From: Gammaproteobacteria bacterium
GTDB taxonomy: Bacteria; Pseudomonadota; Gammaproteobacteria; Steroidobacterales; Woeseiaceae
Direction of reading: 5' to 3'
Length of the DNA: 32,488 bases
NCBI GenBank assembly: GCA_009937605.1
Contig: JAACFG010000031.1
Coordinates: 1-32,488 of the forward strand
Part shown: positions 1-7,539 of the stretch, piece by piece
Layout of the letters: each line of letters starts with the position of its first letter
How positions within the stretch are numbered: the first letter of the stretch is position 1
The notes under the pieces: model-generated
What the model was told of the DNA's origin: nothing
Databases searched by the model: none
The model's input: the letters and a program-made list of their open reading frames with translations, nothing else
Program-made: the position numbers and the translations under genes

Positions 1-50
1 TTAGCGCCACGCGGAATTGCAGGTTCCGCCTTCGCCGCAATAGGTGATAA

Positions 51-65
51 ACCGAAATATTCGGT
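51..65. promoter_or_regulatory. Inverted repeat upstream of the EF-G-like gene
   Basis: A perfect 6-bp inverted repeat, ACCGAA-ATA-TTCGGT, lies 51 bp before the ATG of the EF-G-like gene in an AT-richer stretch. It could be an operator for a dimeric regulator. No clear -10/-35 pair can be assigned, so the function is a guess. Bases 1-50 hold no gene I can support. Confidence 0.2.
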
Positions 66-116
66 GACATTTCAGTGCGCTAAGCTTGCCCTAAACAAGA
101 CTGAGAGGACGAGTTC

Positions 117-2150
117 ATGCCCTATTCTACTGCTGATATCCGCAACGTTTGCCTTGTCGGGCCTAGTCACGCCGGGAAGACCTTGCTTACAGAAGCGCTG
201 CTCTTTGCCGGCGGCAAGATCAAGGCAAAAGGATCGATCGATAAAGGGACAACGGTCTCCGATTACACCCCGCGCGAAAAGGAAATCGGCCACTCACAAT
301 TCAACTCGGTCTGTCATCTCGACCACGAAGGCATCCACGTCAATCTGATCGATACCCCCGGATATCGAGATTTTTTCGGTCGTGCGCTGTCAGTATTGCC
401 GGCAGCCGAGACTGCGGCGGTTGTCATTAACGCGACCGAAGGCGTCGAGGAAATGGCGCGGCGCATGATGAACGCCGCACACGACCAACGCATGTGTCGC
501 ATGATCATCGTCAACAAGATCGACGCCGAAGGCGTCGACCTCGAGAAAGTGTTCCACGATATCCAGGACGCGTTCGGCAAGGAATGCCTGCCGATGAACC
601 TGCCGTCCGCTGATGGATCAAAAGTTGTCGACTGCTTCTTCCAGCTTGAGGGAGACGACACCGCATTCAGTTCGGTTCCCGAAGCCCACACCCAGATCGT
701 CGACCAGGTCGTCGAAGTCGATGAGGCCCTGATGGAGATTTACCTTGAGCAGGGCGAGGATCTCGAACCCGAACAGTTACACGACCCGTTCGAGAAGGCT
801 CTGCGTGAAGAGCACCTGATCCCGGTGTGCTTCGTGTCGGCCGAAACCGGTGTTGGCATTCGGCAGTTATTGCAGATTTTCGAGCGCCTGATGCCCAACC
901 CGACGGAAGCAAATCCTCCGATCTTCCTGAAAGGCGAAGGCGCCGATGCCGAAGAAGTCATTTTGTCGCCGGACGCGGACGCCCACGCGATCGCGCACGT
1001 GTTCATGGTTAACGTCGACCCGTTCAAGGGACGCCTGGCCTTGTTCCGTATTCACCAGGGCACTATAAAAGCCGGCAACCAGTTGTTCGTTGGCGACGCG
1101 CGCAAACCCTTCAAGGCATCGCAGCTCATAAAAGTGAACGGCGATAATCATGACAAGAAGGAAACGGCAGTACCCGGCGACATCTGTGCTGTGCCTCGTG
1201 TTGAGGAAGCACACTACGATGCGGTCCTGCACGATTCGCACGACGAAGACCATTTCCACCTGAAACCGATCAAGCTGCCGCGACCGATGTTCGGCCTTGC
1301 GATCCGCGCCAAGGAAGACAAGGAAGCACAGAAGGTCTCGGATGCATTGAATATCGCCGAAGCGGAAGACCCGTCTATCCACGTCGAACACGTCGTGGCA
1401 CTCAATGAAGTGGTTCTCCGCGGACTGGGCGAACTGCACCTCGCGACGATCCTGCAGCAGATCAGGGATCGTAATGACCTCGAGGTGATAACGCAGCTCC
1501 CCTCGATCGCTTACCGCGAGACGATTACGGCGAAGGCCGAAGGCCACCACCGCCACAAGAAGCAGACAGGCGGCGCCGGCCAGTTCGGTGAGGTGTACCT
1601 GCGCATCGAGCCCCTGAAACAAGGCGACGGCTTCGAATTTGCCAGCGCGGTCGTCGGCGGAGCGATCCCGAGCGGGTTCATCCCGGCTGTCGAGTCTGGC
1701 GTCAAGCAGGCCATGGGTGAAGGCTCAGTTAACGGGTACCCGATGCAGGACATCAAGGTCACCGTCTACGACGGCAAGCATCACAATGTGGATTCCAAGG
1801 AAATTGCGTTCGTCCAGGCCGGCAAGAAGGCCTTCCTTGATGCGGTAGCCAAAGCACGCCCGATCGTCATGGAGCCGATTGTGGATGCCGAATTCCACGT
1901 GCCCACGGATTGCGTCGGCGGCGTAACCGGCGATCTTTCCGGCATGCGCGGCATGATTACGGGTACTGACGCGTTACCAGACGGCCGCGGCGTCGTGTCC
2001 GGACGGGTGCCACTCCAGGAGCTGCAGGACTATCACTCGCGCCTGAAATCCCTGACAGGCGGCGAAGGCAGCTTCACGATGGAATTCAGCCACTATGCGG
2101 AAGTCCCCGCATTGCAGCTAAAGGAAATCAAGGCAGCCAGCCAAAGTTAA
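117..2150 (+). CDS. Elongation factor G-like GTPase (EF-G paralogue)
   Basis: Translational GTPase of the EF-G-like subfamily, 677 aa, slightly shorter than canonical EF-G (about 700). The G domain carries a P-loop variant GPSHAGKT (residues 15-22), DTPG (79-82) and NKID (133-136). Domains II to V follow, including the domain IV start around GGAGQFGEVY and a complete C-terminus. Two features separate it from true FusA. The switch I region (about 48-65) lacks the usual EF-G sequence, and the residue after DTPG is Tyr83, where EF-G and EF-Tu have the catalytic His. This matches the EF-G-like/EF-G-2 group, whose members are thought to be ribosome-dependent GTPases of unclear role and not the main translocase. 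The ATG at 117 is preceded by a GAGAGGACGAG ribosome-binding region. It stands alone, outside any str operon, and ends at a strong terminator. Confidence 0.88.
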   Translation: MPYSTADIRNVCLVGPSHAGKTLLTEALLFAGGKIKAKGSIDKGTTVSDYTPREKEIGHSQFNSVCHLDHEGIHVNLIDTPGYRDFFGRALSVLPAAETAAVVINATEGVEEMARRMMNAAHDQRMCRMIIVNKIDAEGVDLEKVFHDIQDAFGKECLPMNLPSADGSKVVDCFFQLEGDDTAFSSVPEAHTQIVDQVVEVDEALMEIYLEQGEDLEPEQLHDPFEKALREEHLIPVCFVSAETGVGIRQLLQIFERLMPNPTEANPPIFLKGEGADAEEVILSPDADAHAIAHVFMVNVDPFKGRLALFRIHQGTIKAGNQLFVGDARKPFKASQLIKVNGDNHDKKETAVPGDICAVPRVEEAHYDAVLHDSHDEDHFHLKPIKLPRPMFGLAIRAKEDKEAQKVSDALNIAEAEDPSIHVEHVVALNEVVLRGLGELHLATILQQIRDRNDLEVITQLPSIAYRETITAKAEGHHRHKKQTGGAGQFGEVYLRIEPLKQGDGFEFASAVVGGAIPSGFIPAVESGVKQAMGEGSVNGYPMQDIKVTVYDGKHHNVDSKEIAFVQAGKKAFLDAVAKARPIVMEPIVDAEFHVPTDCVGGVTGDLSGMRGMITGTDALPDGRGVVSGRVPLQELQDYHSRLKSLTGGEGSFTMEFSHYAEVPALQLKEIKAASQS

Positions 2151-2170
2151 ATCAGGAATGGCTAGAACAG

Positions 2171-2195
2171 AAAGGGCGCCGAAAGGCGCCCTTTT
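2171..2195. terminator. Bidirectional intrinsic terminator
   Basis: The stem AAAGGGCGCC / GGCGCCCTTT closes a GAAA tetraloop and is followed by a T-run on the plus strand and on the minus strand. It sits between the convergent EF-G-like gene (stop at 2150) and the cNMP-domain gene (stop at 2206), so it can serve both. Confidence 0.85.
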
Positions 2196-2205
2196 CACGG
2201 ACGGC

Positions 2206-2685
2206 TCAGTAACGGCCGTGCTGCTTGAAAATGTAGTTCGAAAGTTCGACGAACTCGGTATTCATTCGGTGCACAATACGATGCGCAGATCGCGCGACGG
2301 CCCTCATAACCTTGTAAACGAGCTGCGGACTCGAGTCGACAATGCCCTCAAATGCCTCTCGCGAGAGCGACAATACGTGGGTCTCACAGAGCGCTCTCAG
2401 GCCAACCGTATGCACCGCACCATCGATGAAGCTCAGCTCACCGGCCAGCTCGCCCTCTCGCAGCACCGCGAGGCTCGAATAATCGTCACTGCCGGTGCGT
2501 TTCACGACCTCAAGCTTGCCCAGCAGGATCACATGCAGGGAATCGTCGTTGGTACCGTCTTCGAAAAGAAATTGACCGTCCTCAAGTTGCCGCTCAACCA
2601 TGAGCGCAGCCAGGATCTCCACCTCTGAATCGGAGAGATCAACGCCGAGCGACGAGGTCGTTATTCGTCTTGATACATCGTTCAT
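2206..2685 (-). CDS. Small cyclic nucleotide-binding-fold protein, no effector domain
   Basis: A 159-aa protein made almost wholly of one Crp-type cNMP-binding beta-barrel. Typical features are an acidic/Gly strand pattern (EDGQFLFEDGT), a central LLGKLEVVKR strand and a GELAGELSFIDG segment leading into the phosphate-binding cassette. A C-terminal helix follows, but no helix-turn-helix, so it is not a full Crp/Fnr regulator. Where the cassette normally has the Arg that contacts the cyclic phosphate (R-S/T-A), this protein reads H-T-V, so classical cAMP binding is doubtful. I chose the ATG at 2685. An in-frame TTG at 2721 would add 12 residues, but the family homology begins only after the ATG. 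It is divergent from the acyl-CoA synthetase gene with an 86-bp shared upstream region. Function is unknown; a regulatory or protein-interaction role is possible. Confidence 0.75.
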   Translation of the reverse strand: MNDVSRRITTSSLGVDLSDSEVEILAALMVERQLEDGQFLFEDGTNDDSLHVILLGKLEVVKRTGSDDYSSLAVLREGELAGELSFIDGAVHTVGLRALCETHVLSLSREAFEGIVDSSPQLVYKVMRAVARSAHRIVHRMNTEFVELSNYIFKQHGRY

Positions 2686-2753
2686 GTCCCACACTATCCG
2701 CTGCGGTAAATACCGGGTCAATTGGGGTTAGCCACAGTAACCTTCGAAGGCGA

Positions 2754-2767
2754 ATATTGGACAATAT
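2754..2767. promoter_or_regulatory. Palindrome just upstream of the acyl-CoA synthetase gene
   Basis: ATATTG-GA-CAATAT is a perfect 6-bp inverted repeat ending 4 bp before the ATG at 2772, in the divergent region between the cNMP-domain gene and the lipid operon. Its position would suit a repressor site blocking transcription or initiation. It does not match an operator I can name, and chance occurrence is possible. Confidence 0.3.
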
Positions 2768-2771
2768 CGCC

Positions 2772-4448
2772 ATGAAAAAACTCACTCAAAGCTACATGAC
2801 CGGCGAGGGTTCGGGACAGCTCCTATACGAGACAATTGGCGAGTGTTTCGACCGTGTTTCAGAGGAAAATCCTGACAATACCGCCTTGGTGGTTCGTCAC
2901 CAGCAGATTCGCTGGTCCTATCGTGAATTCCGGCAGCAGGTTGACCGCCTGGCAACCGGCCTTCTGGCCCTTGGTATCGAGCCCGGCGACCGTGTCGGCA
3001 TCTGGGGACCCAACAGTTACGAGTGGATCCTGACCCAGTTCGCAACGGCCAAGATCGGCGCGATCATGGTATGTATCAATCCCGCCTATCGCCTGTTCGA
3101 GCTCGAATTCGTGCTGAACAAGGTTGAATGCAAGGCCATCATTTCCGCGGAAGAATTCAAGTCCAGCAAATACCTGGCCATGCTGAACACCCTGGCGCCC
3201 GAGATCGCGACCTGTGAGCCTGGGTACCTGCGCTCCGAGAAACTGCCTTACCTGACGACAGTTATTCGCATGGGCGATGAACAGTCACCGGGTATGTTCA
3301 ATTTCGAGCAGGTTTGCTCGCTCGGTAACGAAGGCGCGTACCAACGGCTTGCCGAACTAGGTCCGACGCTGGGGCCTGATGATGCGATTAATCTCCAGTT
3401 TACGAGTGGCACAACCGGCAATCCGAAGGGTGCCACGCTGACTCATTGCAACATTCTCAACAACGGTTACAACGCCGGCCAGGGTATGGGCTTTACGCCC
3501 GACGACATCTTGTGCATGCCTGTCCCGCTTTATCATTGCTTTGGCATGGTACTCGGCGTGCTGGCCGCCGTGTCGACGGGTGCGACCATCGTGCTGCCCA
3601 GCCCGGTATATGACCCCGTGTCGACACTCGCGGCGGTAGCAGAAGAAAGATGTACGGCTTTGCACGGCGTACCCACAATGTTCGTCACCGAACTGGACCA
3701 CCCCGACTTTGCGAAGTACGACGTATCGAGCTTGCGCACGGGCATTATTGCCGGCGCGCCCTGCCCCGAGGAGTTGATGAAGCGCATCATCGGCGATATG
3801 CATATGGAAAATGTGTTGATTGGCTACGGCCAGACAGAATTGAGCCCTGTCAATCACCTGACCTTGCCTGACGATTCGCTCGAAAACCGGACGCAGACAG
3901 TCGGTCGGCCGATACCGTATGTCGAGGTCAAGATCGTCGATGAGAACGGTCGGGTCGTTCCGATCGGTGAGCAGGGAGAAATCTGCACGCGCGGCTATTC
4001 GGTCATGCTGGGCTACTGGAATGATGAAGACAAGACGGCCGAGACCATCGTTAATGGTTGGCTGTACTCCGGCGACCTGGGAACCATGAATGAGCACGGC
4101 TACGTACGTATTACCGGACGCATCAAGGACATGATTATTCGTGGCGGCGAGAACATCTACCCACGCGAAATCGAAGAGTTCTTATTCACGCATCCGAAGA
4201 TCAGCGAAGTCCAGGTATTCGGTGTGGAGGACCCGAAGATGGGCGAGGAGGTTTGCGCCTGGATCCAGCTTAAGGAAGGTCAGACCGCGACAGAGGAGCA
4301 AATTCGCGACTTCTGCAAGGGCCAGATCTCGCACTTCAAGATCCCGCGCTACATTCGCTTCGTCGACGAATTCCCGATGACGGTAACCGGCAAGATACGC
4401 AAGGTCGAAATGCGCGCTATGATGGCAGAGGAGCTTAAAGCCGCGTAG
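2772..4448 (+). CDS. Acyl-CoA synthetase, AMP-binding (fatty acid-CoA ligase)
   Basis: ATP-dependent acyl-CoA ligase of the ANL superfamily, 558 aa, which activates a fatty acid to acyl-CoA through an acyl-adenylate. The sequence shows the P-loop TSGTTGNPKG (211-220), the adenine motif YGQTE (352-356), the ribose-binding Asp in SGDLG (Asp435), the hinge Arg in TGRIKD (Arg450) and the catalytic Lys in VTGKIRK (Lys541). Length and motifs are those of the medium/long-chain FadD-like group; chain length cannot be read from sequence. The ATG at 2772 is preferred because upstream in-frame residues from 2670 overlap the divergent gene and look non-coding. It is the first gene of a plus-strand run whose next two members are lipases, which suggests it activates fatty acids they release. 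Only 15 bp separate it from the patatin gene. Confidence 0.92.
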   Translation: MKKLTQSYMTGEGSGQLLYETIGECFDRVSEENPDNTALVVRHQQIRWSYREFRQQVDRLATGLLALGIEPGDRVGIWGPNSYEWILTQFATAKIGAIMVCINPAYRLFELEFVLNKVECKAIISAEEFKSSKYLAMLNTLAPEIATCEPGYLRSEKLPYLTTVIRMGDEQSPGMFNFEQVCSLGNEGAYQRLAELGPTLGPDDAINLQFTSGTTGNPKGATLTHCNILNNGYNAGQGMGFTPDDILCMPVPLYHCFGMVLGVLAAVSTGATIVLPSPVYDPVSTLAAVAEERCTALHGVPTMFVTELDHPDFAKYDVSSLRTGIIAGAPCPEELMKRIIGDMHMENVLIGYGQTELSPVNHLTLPDDSLENRTQTVGRPIPYVEVKIVDENGRVVPIGEQGEICTRGYSVMLGYWNDEDKTAETIVNGWLYSGDLGTMNEHGYVRITGRIKDMIIRGGENIYPREIEEFLFTHPKISEVQVFGVEDPKMGEEVCAWIQLKEGQTATEEQIRDFCKGQISHFKIPRYIRFVDEFPMTVTGKIRKVEMRAMMAEELKAA

Positions 4449-4463
4449 GCAAGGAAGAAGATA

Positions 4464-5975
4464 TTGGTGTTCGCCACACGCCTGAAGAAACTCGAAGAGG
4501 CGATGGATGCAGCGACCAGCTATGAAGAGTGGAAGCTTGCGGCCATCGAACACGATGAAGAGTCCGGTGCGGCGCGCTGGAAGCATCTTGATCAGTCGAC
4601 CCGCTATGACTTCGTGTCGATTCGTGCCCGCCTCGATCACTTGCGTAGCCTGCGAGACCGGAATGACGACAAAGGCCTGTTGTTCGCCCTGAACGAAGGC
4701 ATCCACGGCAACATGGGTGGCATGGGAGCCTCGCCGCTCTATGGCAAGGCCAAATTCGGCACCAAGCAACTCATCGAGGACTACGTCGAGGAAATCGCTC
4801 TTTCGCTCGAGCACCTGGCAAGCCCTGAGGTCGACGGCATTAGCTTTGCGGACAAGCTCGACTTCTTCCAGCGAGCGAGCCATTGCTTTGGGCGTTCGGC
4901 GCTGATGATGAGTGGCTCGGGAACCCTGCTCTACTTTCACCTCGGGGTTGCCAATGCCCTTTGGCAGGAACGCTTGTTGCCCGACATCATTTCTGGCTCC
5001 AGCGGCGGCGCGCTAATCGGCAGCATCATCTGCGCGAGCAGCGACGCTGAACTCGACGATCTGCTCGACCCCGAGGCACTACCCGCGCTGGACGATCCCG
5101 ACGGAGTCATCAATCGCTTCTTCTCCAAGTTCAAGACCGAGCGGATTACCGAAGGCGACATTTGGGAGGTGCTGGAGGAGTTTCTTCCTGACTGCACGTT
5201 CGAGGAATCCCTGAGGCGGACCGGGCGACACATGAACGTTTCAGTCGCGCCGGCCGAGAACCACCAAAAGTCGCGACTGCTGAATGCCGATACTTCACCC
5301 AATGTATTCATGCGCGAGGCGGTCCTCGCATCGACCGCTATACCGGGCTTCTTCCCACCTGTCGTTCTCATGGCGAAAAACGACCAGGGCGAACGGCAGG
5401 CCTATCACTCCTCGCGCAAATGGGTGGACGGCTCGCTCAGCGACGACTTGCCGGCCAAGCGACTCGCACGCCTGTATGGCGTCAATCATTACATCGTCAG
5501 CCAGACCAACCCCTACGTCATACCGTTCATCGACACAACCAAGCGCAAAACGGACACAGTGTCTGAGCTCAAGTACGCGATGATCGATACGGCCCGGACC
5601 TGGATCAATGCGGGCGCAGCCATATTCGAAAAACCGATCGGCGTAATCCCGGAAATACAGCAACTCACGAGTTCGGCGCTTTCGATCATCAACCAGAGCT
5701 ATGTCGGCGACATCACGATCTCGCCACTTAAGAAACTGCATAATCCGTTGCGGGCATTGTCCTGGCGGACGCGCGAGGAAATTCGGGACCTCATGGATGA
5801 AGGCGAACGTGCCACCTGGCCTCGGATCGAGCGCATCCGCGTGCAAACGCGCATCAGCAGAACGCTGGACCCCATCCTCCACCGTTTTGAAGAGCTTCAT
5901 ATTGAGGAATTTGGCAAACCCGGCAAGGCCAGGAAGGCAGGTAGCTCGCCAGCAACCAGGAAGAAGGCCAGTTGA
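4464..5975 (+). CDS. Patatin-like phospholipase / acylglycerol lipase with DUF3336 domain
   Basis: A 503-aa serine lipase of the patatin fold. An N-terminal DUF3336-type region (about 10-140) precedes a patatin domain with the oxyanion stretch SGSGT (150-154), nucleophile Ser180 in GSSGG (178-182) and the catalytic-dyad Asp322 in DGS. This architecture is shared with yeast Tgl3/4/5 and plant SDP1 triacylglycerol lipases and with bacterial relatives. There is no signal peptide, so intracellular storage lipid or membrane lipid is the likely substrate. The start is TTG at 4464 (or GTG at 4467), 4-7 bp after the purine-rich AAGGAAGAAG. The C-terminus is Lys/Arg-rich. It sits between an acyl-CoA synthetase and a monoacylglycerol lipase gene, which supports a role in acylglycerol breakdown. 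Phospholipase activity remains possible. Confidence 0.88.
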   Translation: MVFATRLKKLEEAMDAATSYEEWKLAAIEHDEESGAARWKHLDQSTRYDFVSIRARLDHLRSLRDRNDDKGLLFALNEGIHGNMGGMGASPLYGKAKFGTKQLIEDYVEEIALSLEHLASPEVDGISFADKLDFFQRASHCFGRSALMMSGSGTLLYFHLGVANALWQERLLPDIISGSSGGALIGSIICASSDAELDDLLDPEALPALDDPDGVINRFFSKFKTERITEGDIWEVLEEFLPDCTFEESLRRTGRHMNVSVAPAENHQKSRLLNADTSPNVFMREAVLASTAIPGFFPPVVLMAKNDQGERQAYHSSRKWVDGSLSDDLPAKRLARLYGVNHYIVSQTNPYVIPFIDTTKRKTDTVSELKYAMIDTARTWINAGAAIFEKPIGVIPEIQQLTSSALSIINQSYVGDITISPLKKLHNPLRALSWRTREEIRDLMDEGERATWPRIERIRVQTRISRTLDPILHRFEELHIEEFGKPGKARKAGSSPATRKKAS

Positions 5976-6820
5976 AGCACACCGACACTTATCTCGACGT
6001 AACTCATAGCGAAGCTCGCGGATCGAGCCGCCTTTACCAGCAAACCTGGGAACCCGATGATCAAGCTCTGGCCGTGGTGCTGCTCGTCCACGGACTTGGT
6101 GAATACAGCGGGCGTTACGCTCACGTGGCCGAACACCTGACCTCACGTGGCTTCGTTGTATGTGCGCTCGACCATTACGGTCACGGCAAGTCGGACGGCC
6201 ACGCCGGCTTCGTTGAACGATTCAGCGTCTACCTCGATGGTGTGGACGCATTACGGAGCAAGATGCAGGCCGAGTATCCGTCGCTGCCCTTGTTTCTTAT
6301 TGGCCACAGCATGGGTGGATTGATCGCCGCGGCTTGTCTGCTCGCGAGCCAGGATGCGTTTCGGGCCTGTGTCCTGTCCGGGCCGGCCCTGAAGACAGAC
6401 CAGGCACCGCCGGCCTTACTCCTCGCATTGAACAGGCTGCTCTCGGCCGTCGTGCCGACGCTGCCGATGATCCAGCTCGATGCGTCTGGCGTCAGCCGGG
6501 ACCCCGCCGTCGTCGAAGCCTACGTCAACGATCCCCTGGTGTTTCACGGTAAGCTGACGGCGCGCCTGATCGCCGAGCTATCGAAGACCATGGATGACAC
6601 TCTGTCCCGTGCGGCTGAGATTCGTATTCCCGTCATCTTCATGCATGGCGAGGAAGACCAGCTTACATCCCCTTCTGGATCACAGGAGATGTTTGCCAAT
6701 GTGAGCTCTGCGGATAAGACCCTTAAACTCTACCCGGGGCTGTATCATGAGATCTTCAATGAGCCGGAGCAGGAGGCTGTCCTGGCCGACATGAGTACCT
6801 GGCTGGAGAGACATCTTTGA
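5972..6820 (+). CDS. Alpha/beta hydrolase, monoacylglycerol lipase family
   Basis: A 282-aa serine hydrolase (Hydrolase_4 type) that probably hydrolyses monoacylglycerol to glycerol and fatty acid. The triad is visible: Ser113 in GHSMGG, Asp229 in HGEEDQ and His259 in YPGLYHE. The oxyanion HG is at 40-41, and the lipase signature LDHYGHGKSDG is near 67. No signal peptide is present, so it is cytoplasmic. It starts with TTG in a TTGA overlap with the patatin stop (5972-5975), preceded by AGGAAGAAGG, which indicates translational coupling. It would complete the step after the patatin lipase and feed the acyl-CoA synthetase. Other esterase substrates cannot be excluded. Confidence 0.88.
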   Translation: MKHTDTYLDVTHSEARGSSRLYQQTWEPDDQALAVVLLVHGLGEYSGRYAHVAEHLTSRGFVVCALDHYGHGKSDGHAGFVERFSVYLDGVDALRSKMQAEYPSLPLFLIGHSMGGLIAAACLLASQDAFRACVLSGPALKTDQAPPALLLALNRLLSAVVPTLPMIQLDASGVSRDPAVVEAYVNDPLVFHGKLTARLIAELSKTMDDTLSRAAEIRIPVIFMHGEEDQLTSPSGSQEMFANVSSADKTLKLYPGLYHEIFNEPEQEAVLADMSTWLERHL

Positions 6821-7515
6821 CACGAGAACTATTCCGCGAAGATTCCTACCTGAAGACCTGCACTGCGAACGTAACCGAGAGCACCGGCAATCTCGTACGC
6901 ACCGATCAGACTGTGTTCTACCCGCTGGGTGGTGGCCAGCCTGCCGATACCGGTCAGATCTCCTGGGATGGAGGTCGCGCAAATGTAATCGACACTCGCT
7001 ACGTCGACGGAGATATCGCCCACGTACTGGAAGAGGGCTCGCCGCTTCCACAAACCGGGGACAAGGTCGACTTGTCGATCGATTGGGACCGCAGGTATCG
7101 GCACATGCGCATGCACACGGCGATGCATCTGCTCGGTTCAGTGCTTCGCTACGGTGTAACGGGCGGCAATATCAGTGCCGAGAAGAGCCGGCTCGACTTC
7201 GACATGGAGGACACGGTCGACAAAGAGGCGGTCGGCGCGGCGTTGACAGAGCTTGTTGCGGCCGACCGTCCTGTCAGTTGCCGCTGGATTACCGAGGAAG
7301 AGCTCGATGAGAATCCCGAGCTCGTTCGAACCATGTCGGTCCAGCCACCCCGCGGCAAAGGCGCTATCCGCCTTTTGGAAATTGAGAATGTCGACTTACA
7401 GCCTTGCGGCGGTACGCATTTGCGTTCTACCGGCGAGGTTGGCGCCGTACGAATTGGCAAGGTTGAGAAAAAAGGCCGCCAAAACCGGCGTGTTAATATC
7501 CACCTCGACGACTAA
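6817..7515 (+). CDS. Alanyl-tRNA editing protein, AlaX family
   Basis: A 232-aa free-standing homologue of the AlaRS editing domain, expected to deacylate Ser-tRNA(Ala) or Gly-tRNA(Ala). The zinc ligands are His100 and His104 (HTAMH) and Cys197 and His201 (CGGTH), and the glycine-rich GGGQPADTG motif is near 38-46. Size fits AlaX-M. It starts with TTG in a second TTGA overlap with the upstream lipase (6817-6820). The alternative is no in-frame ATG until within the domain, so the TTG start is well supported. Its link with the lipid genes is probably only co-transcription. Confidence 0.9.
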   Translation: MTRELFREDSYLKTCTANVTESTGNLVRTDQTVFYPLGGGQPADTGQISWDGGRANVIDTRYVDGDIAHVLEEGSPLPQTGDKVDLSIDWDRRYRHMRMHTAMHLLGSVLRYGVTGGNISAEKSRLDFDMEDTVDKEAVGAALTELVAADRPVSCRWITEEELDENPELVRTMSVQPPRGKGAIRLLEIENVDLQPCGGTHLRSTGEVGAVRIGKVEKKGRQNRRVNIHLDD

Positions 7516-7539
7516 TCAGTAAGCGGGGTCGGCACCGGC

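Noticed and set aside
867-1622. Minus-strand open frame of 251 codons inside the EF-G-like gene
   Set aside because: Antisense shadow: no ribosome-binding site or family features, and it is fully covered by a well-conserved GTPase gene.
2670-2771. Upstream extension of the acyl-CoA synthetase frame
   Set aside because: The extra 34 residues overlap the start of the divergent cNMP-domain gene and do not resemble the family. The ATG at 2772 is the better start.
4182-4940. Minus-strand frame spanning the junction of the acyl-CoA synthetase and patatin genes
   Set aside because: It covers conserved parts of both real genes in antisense and has no recognisable domain.
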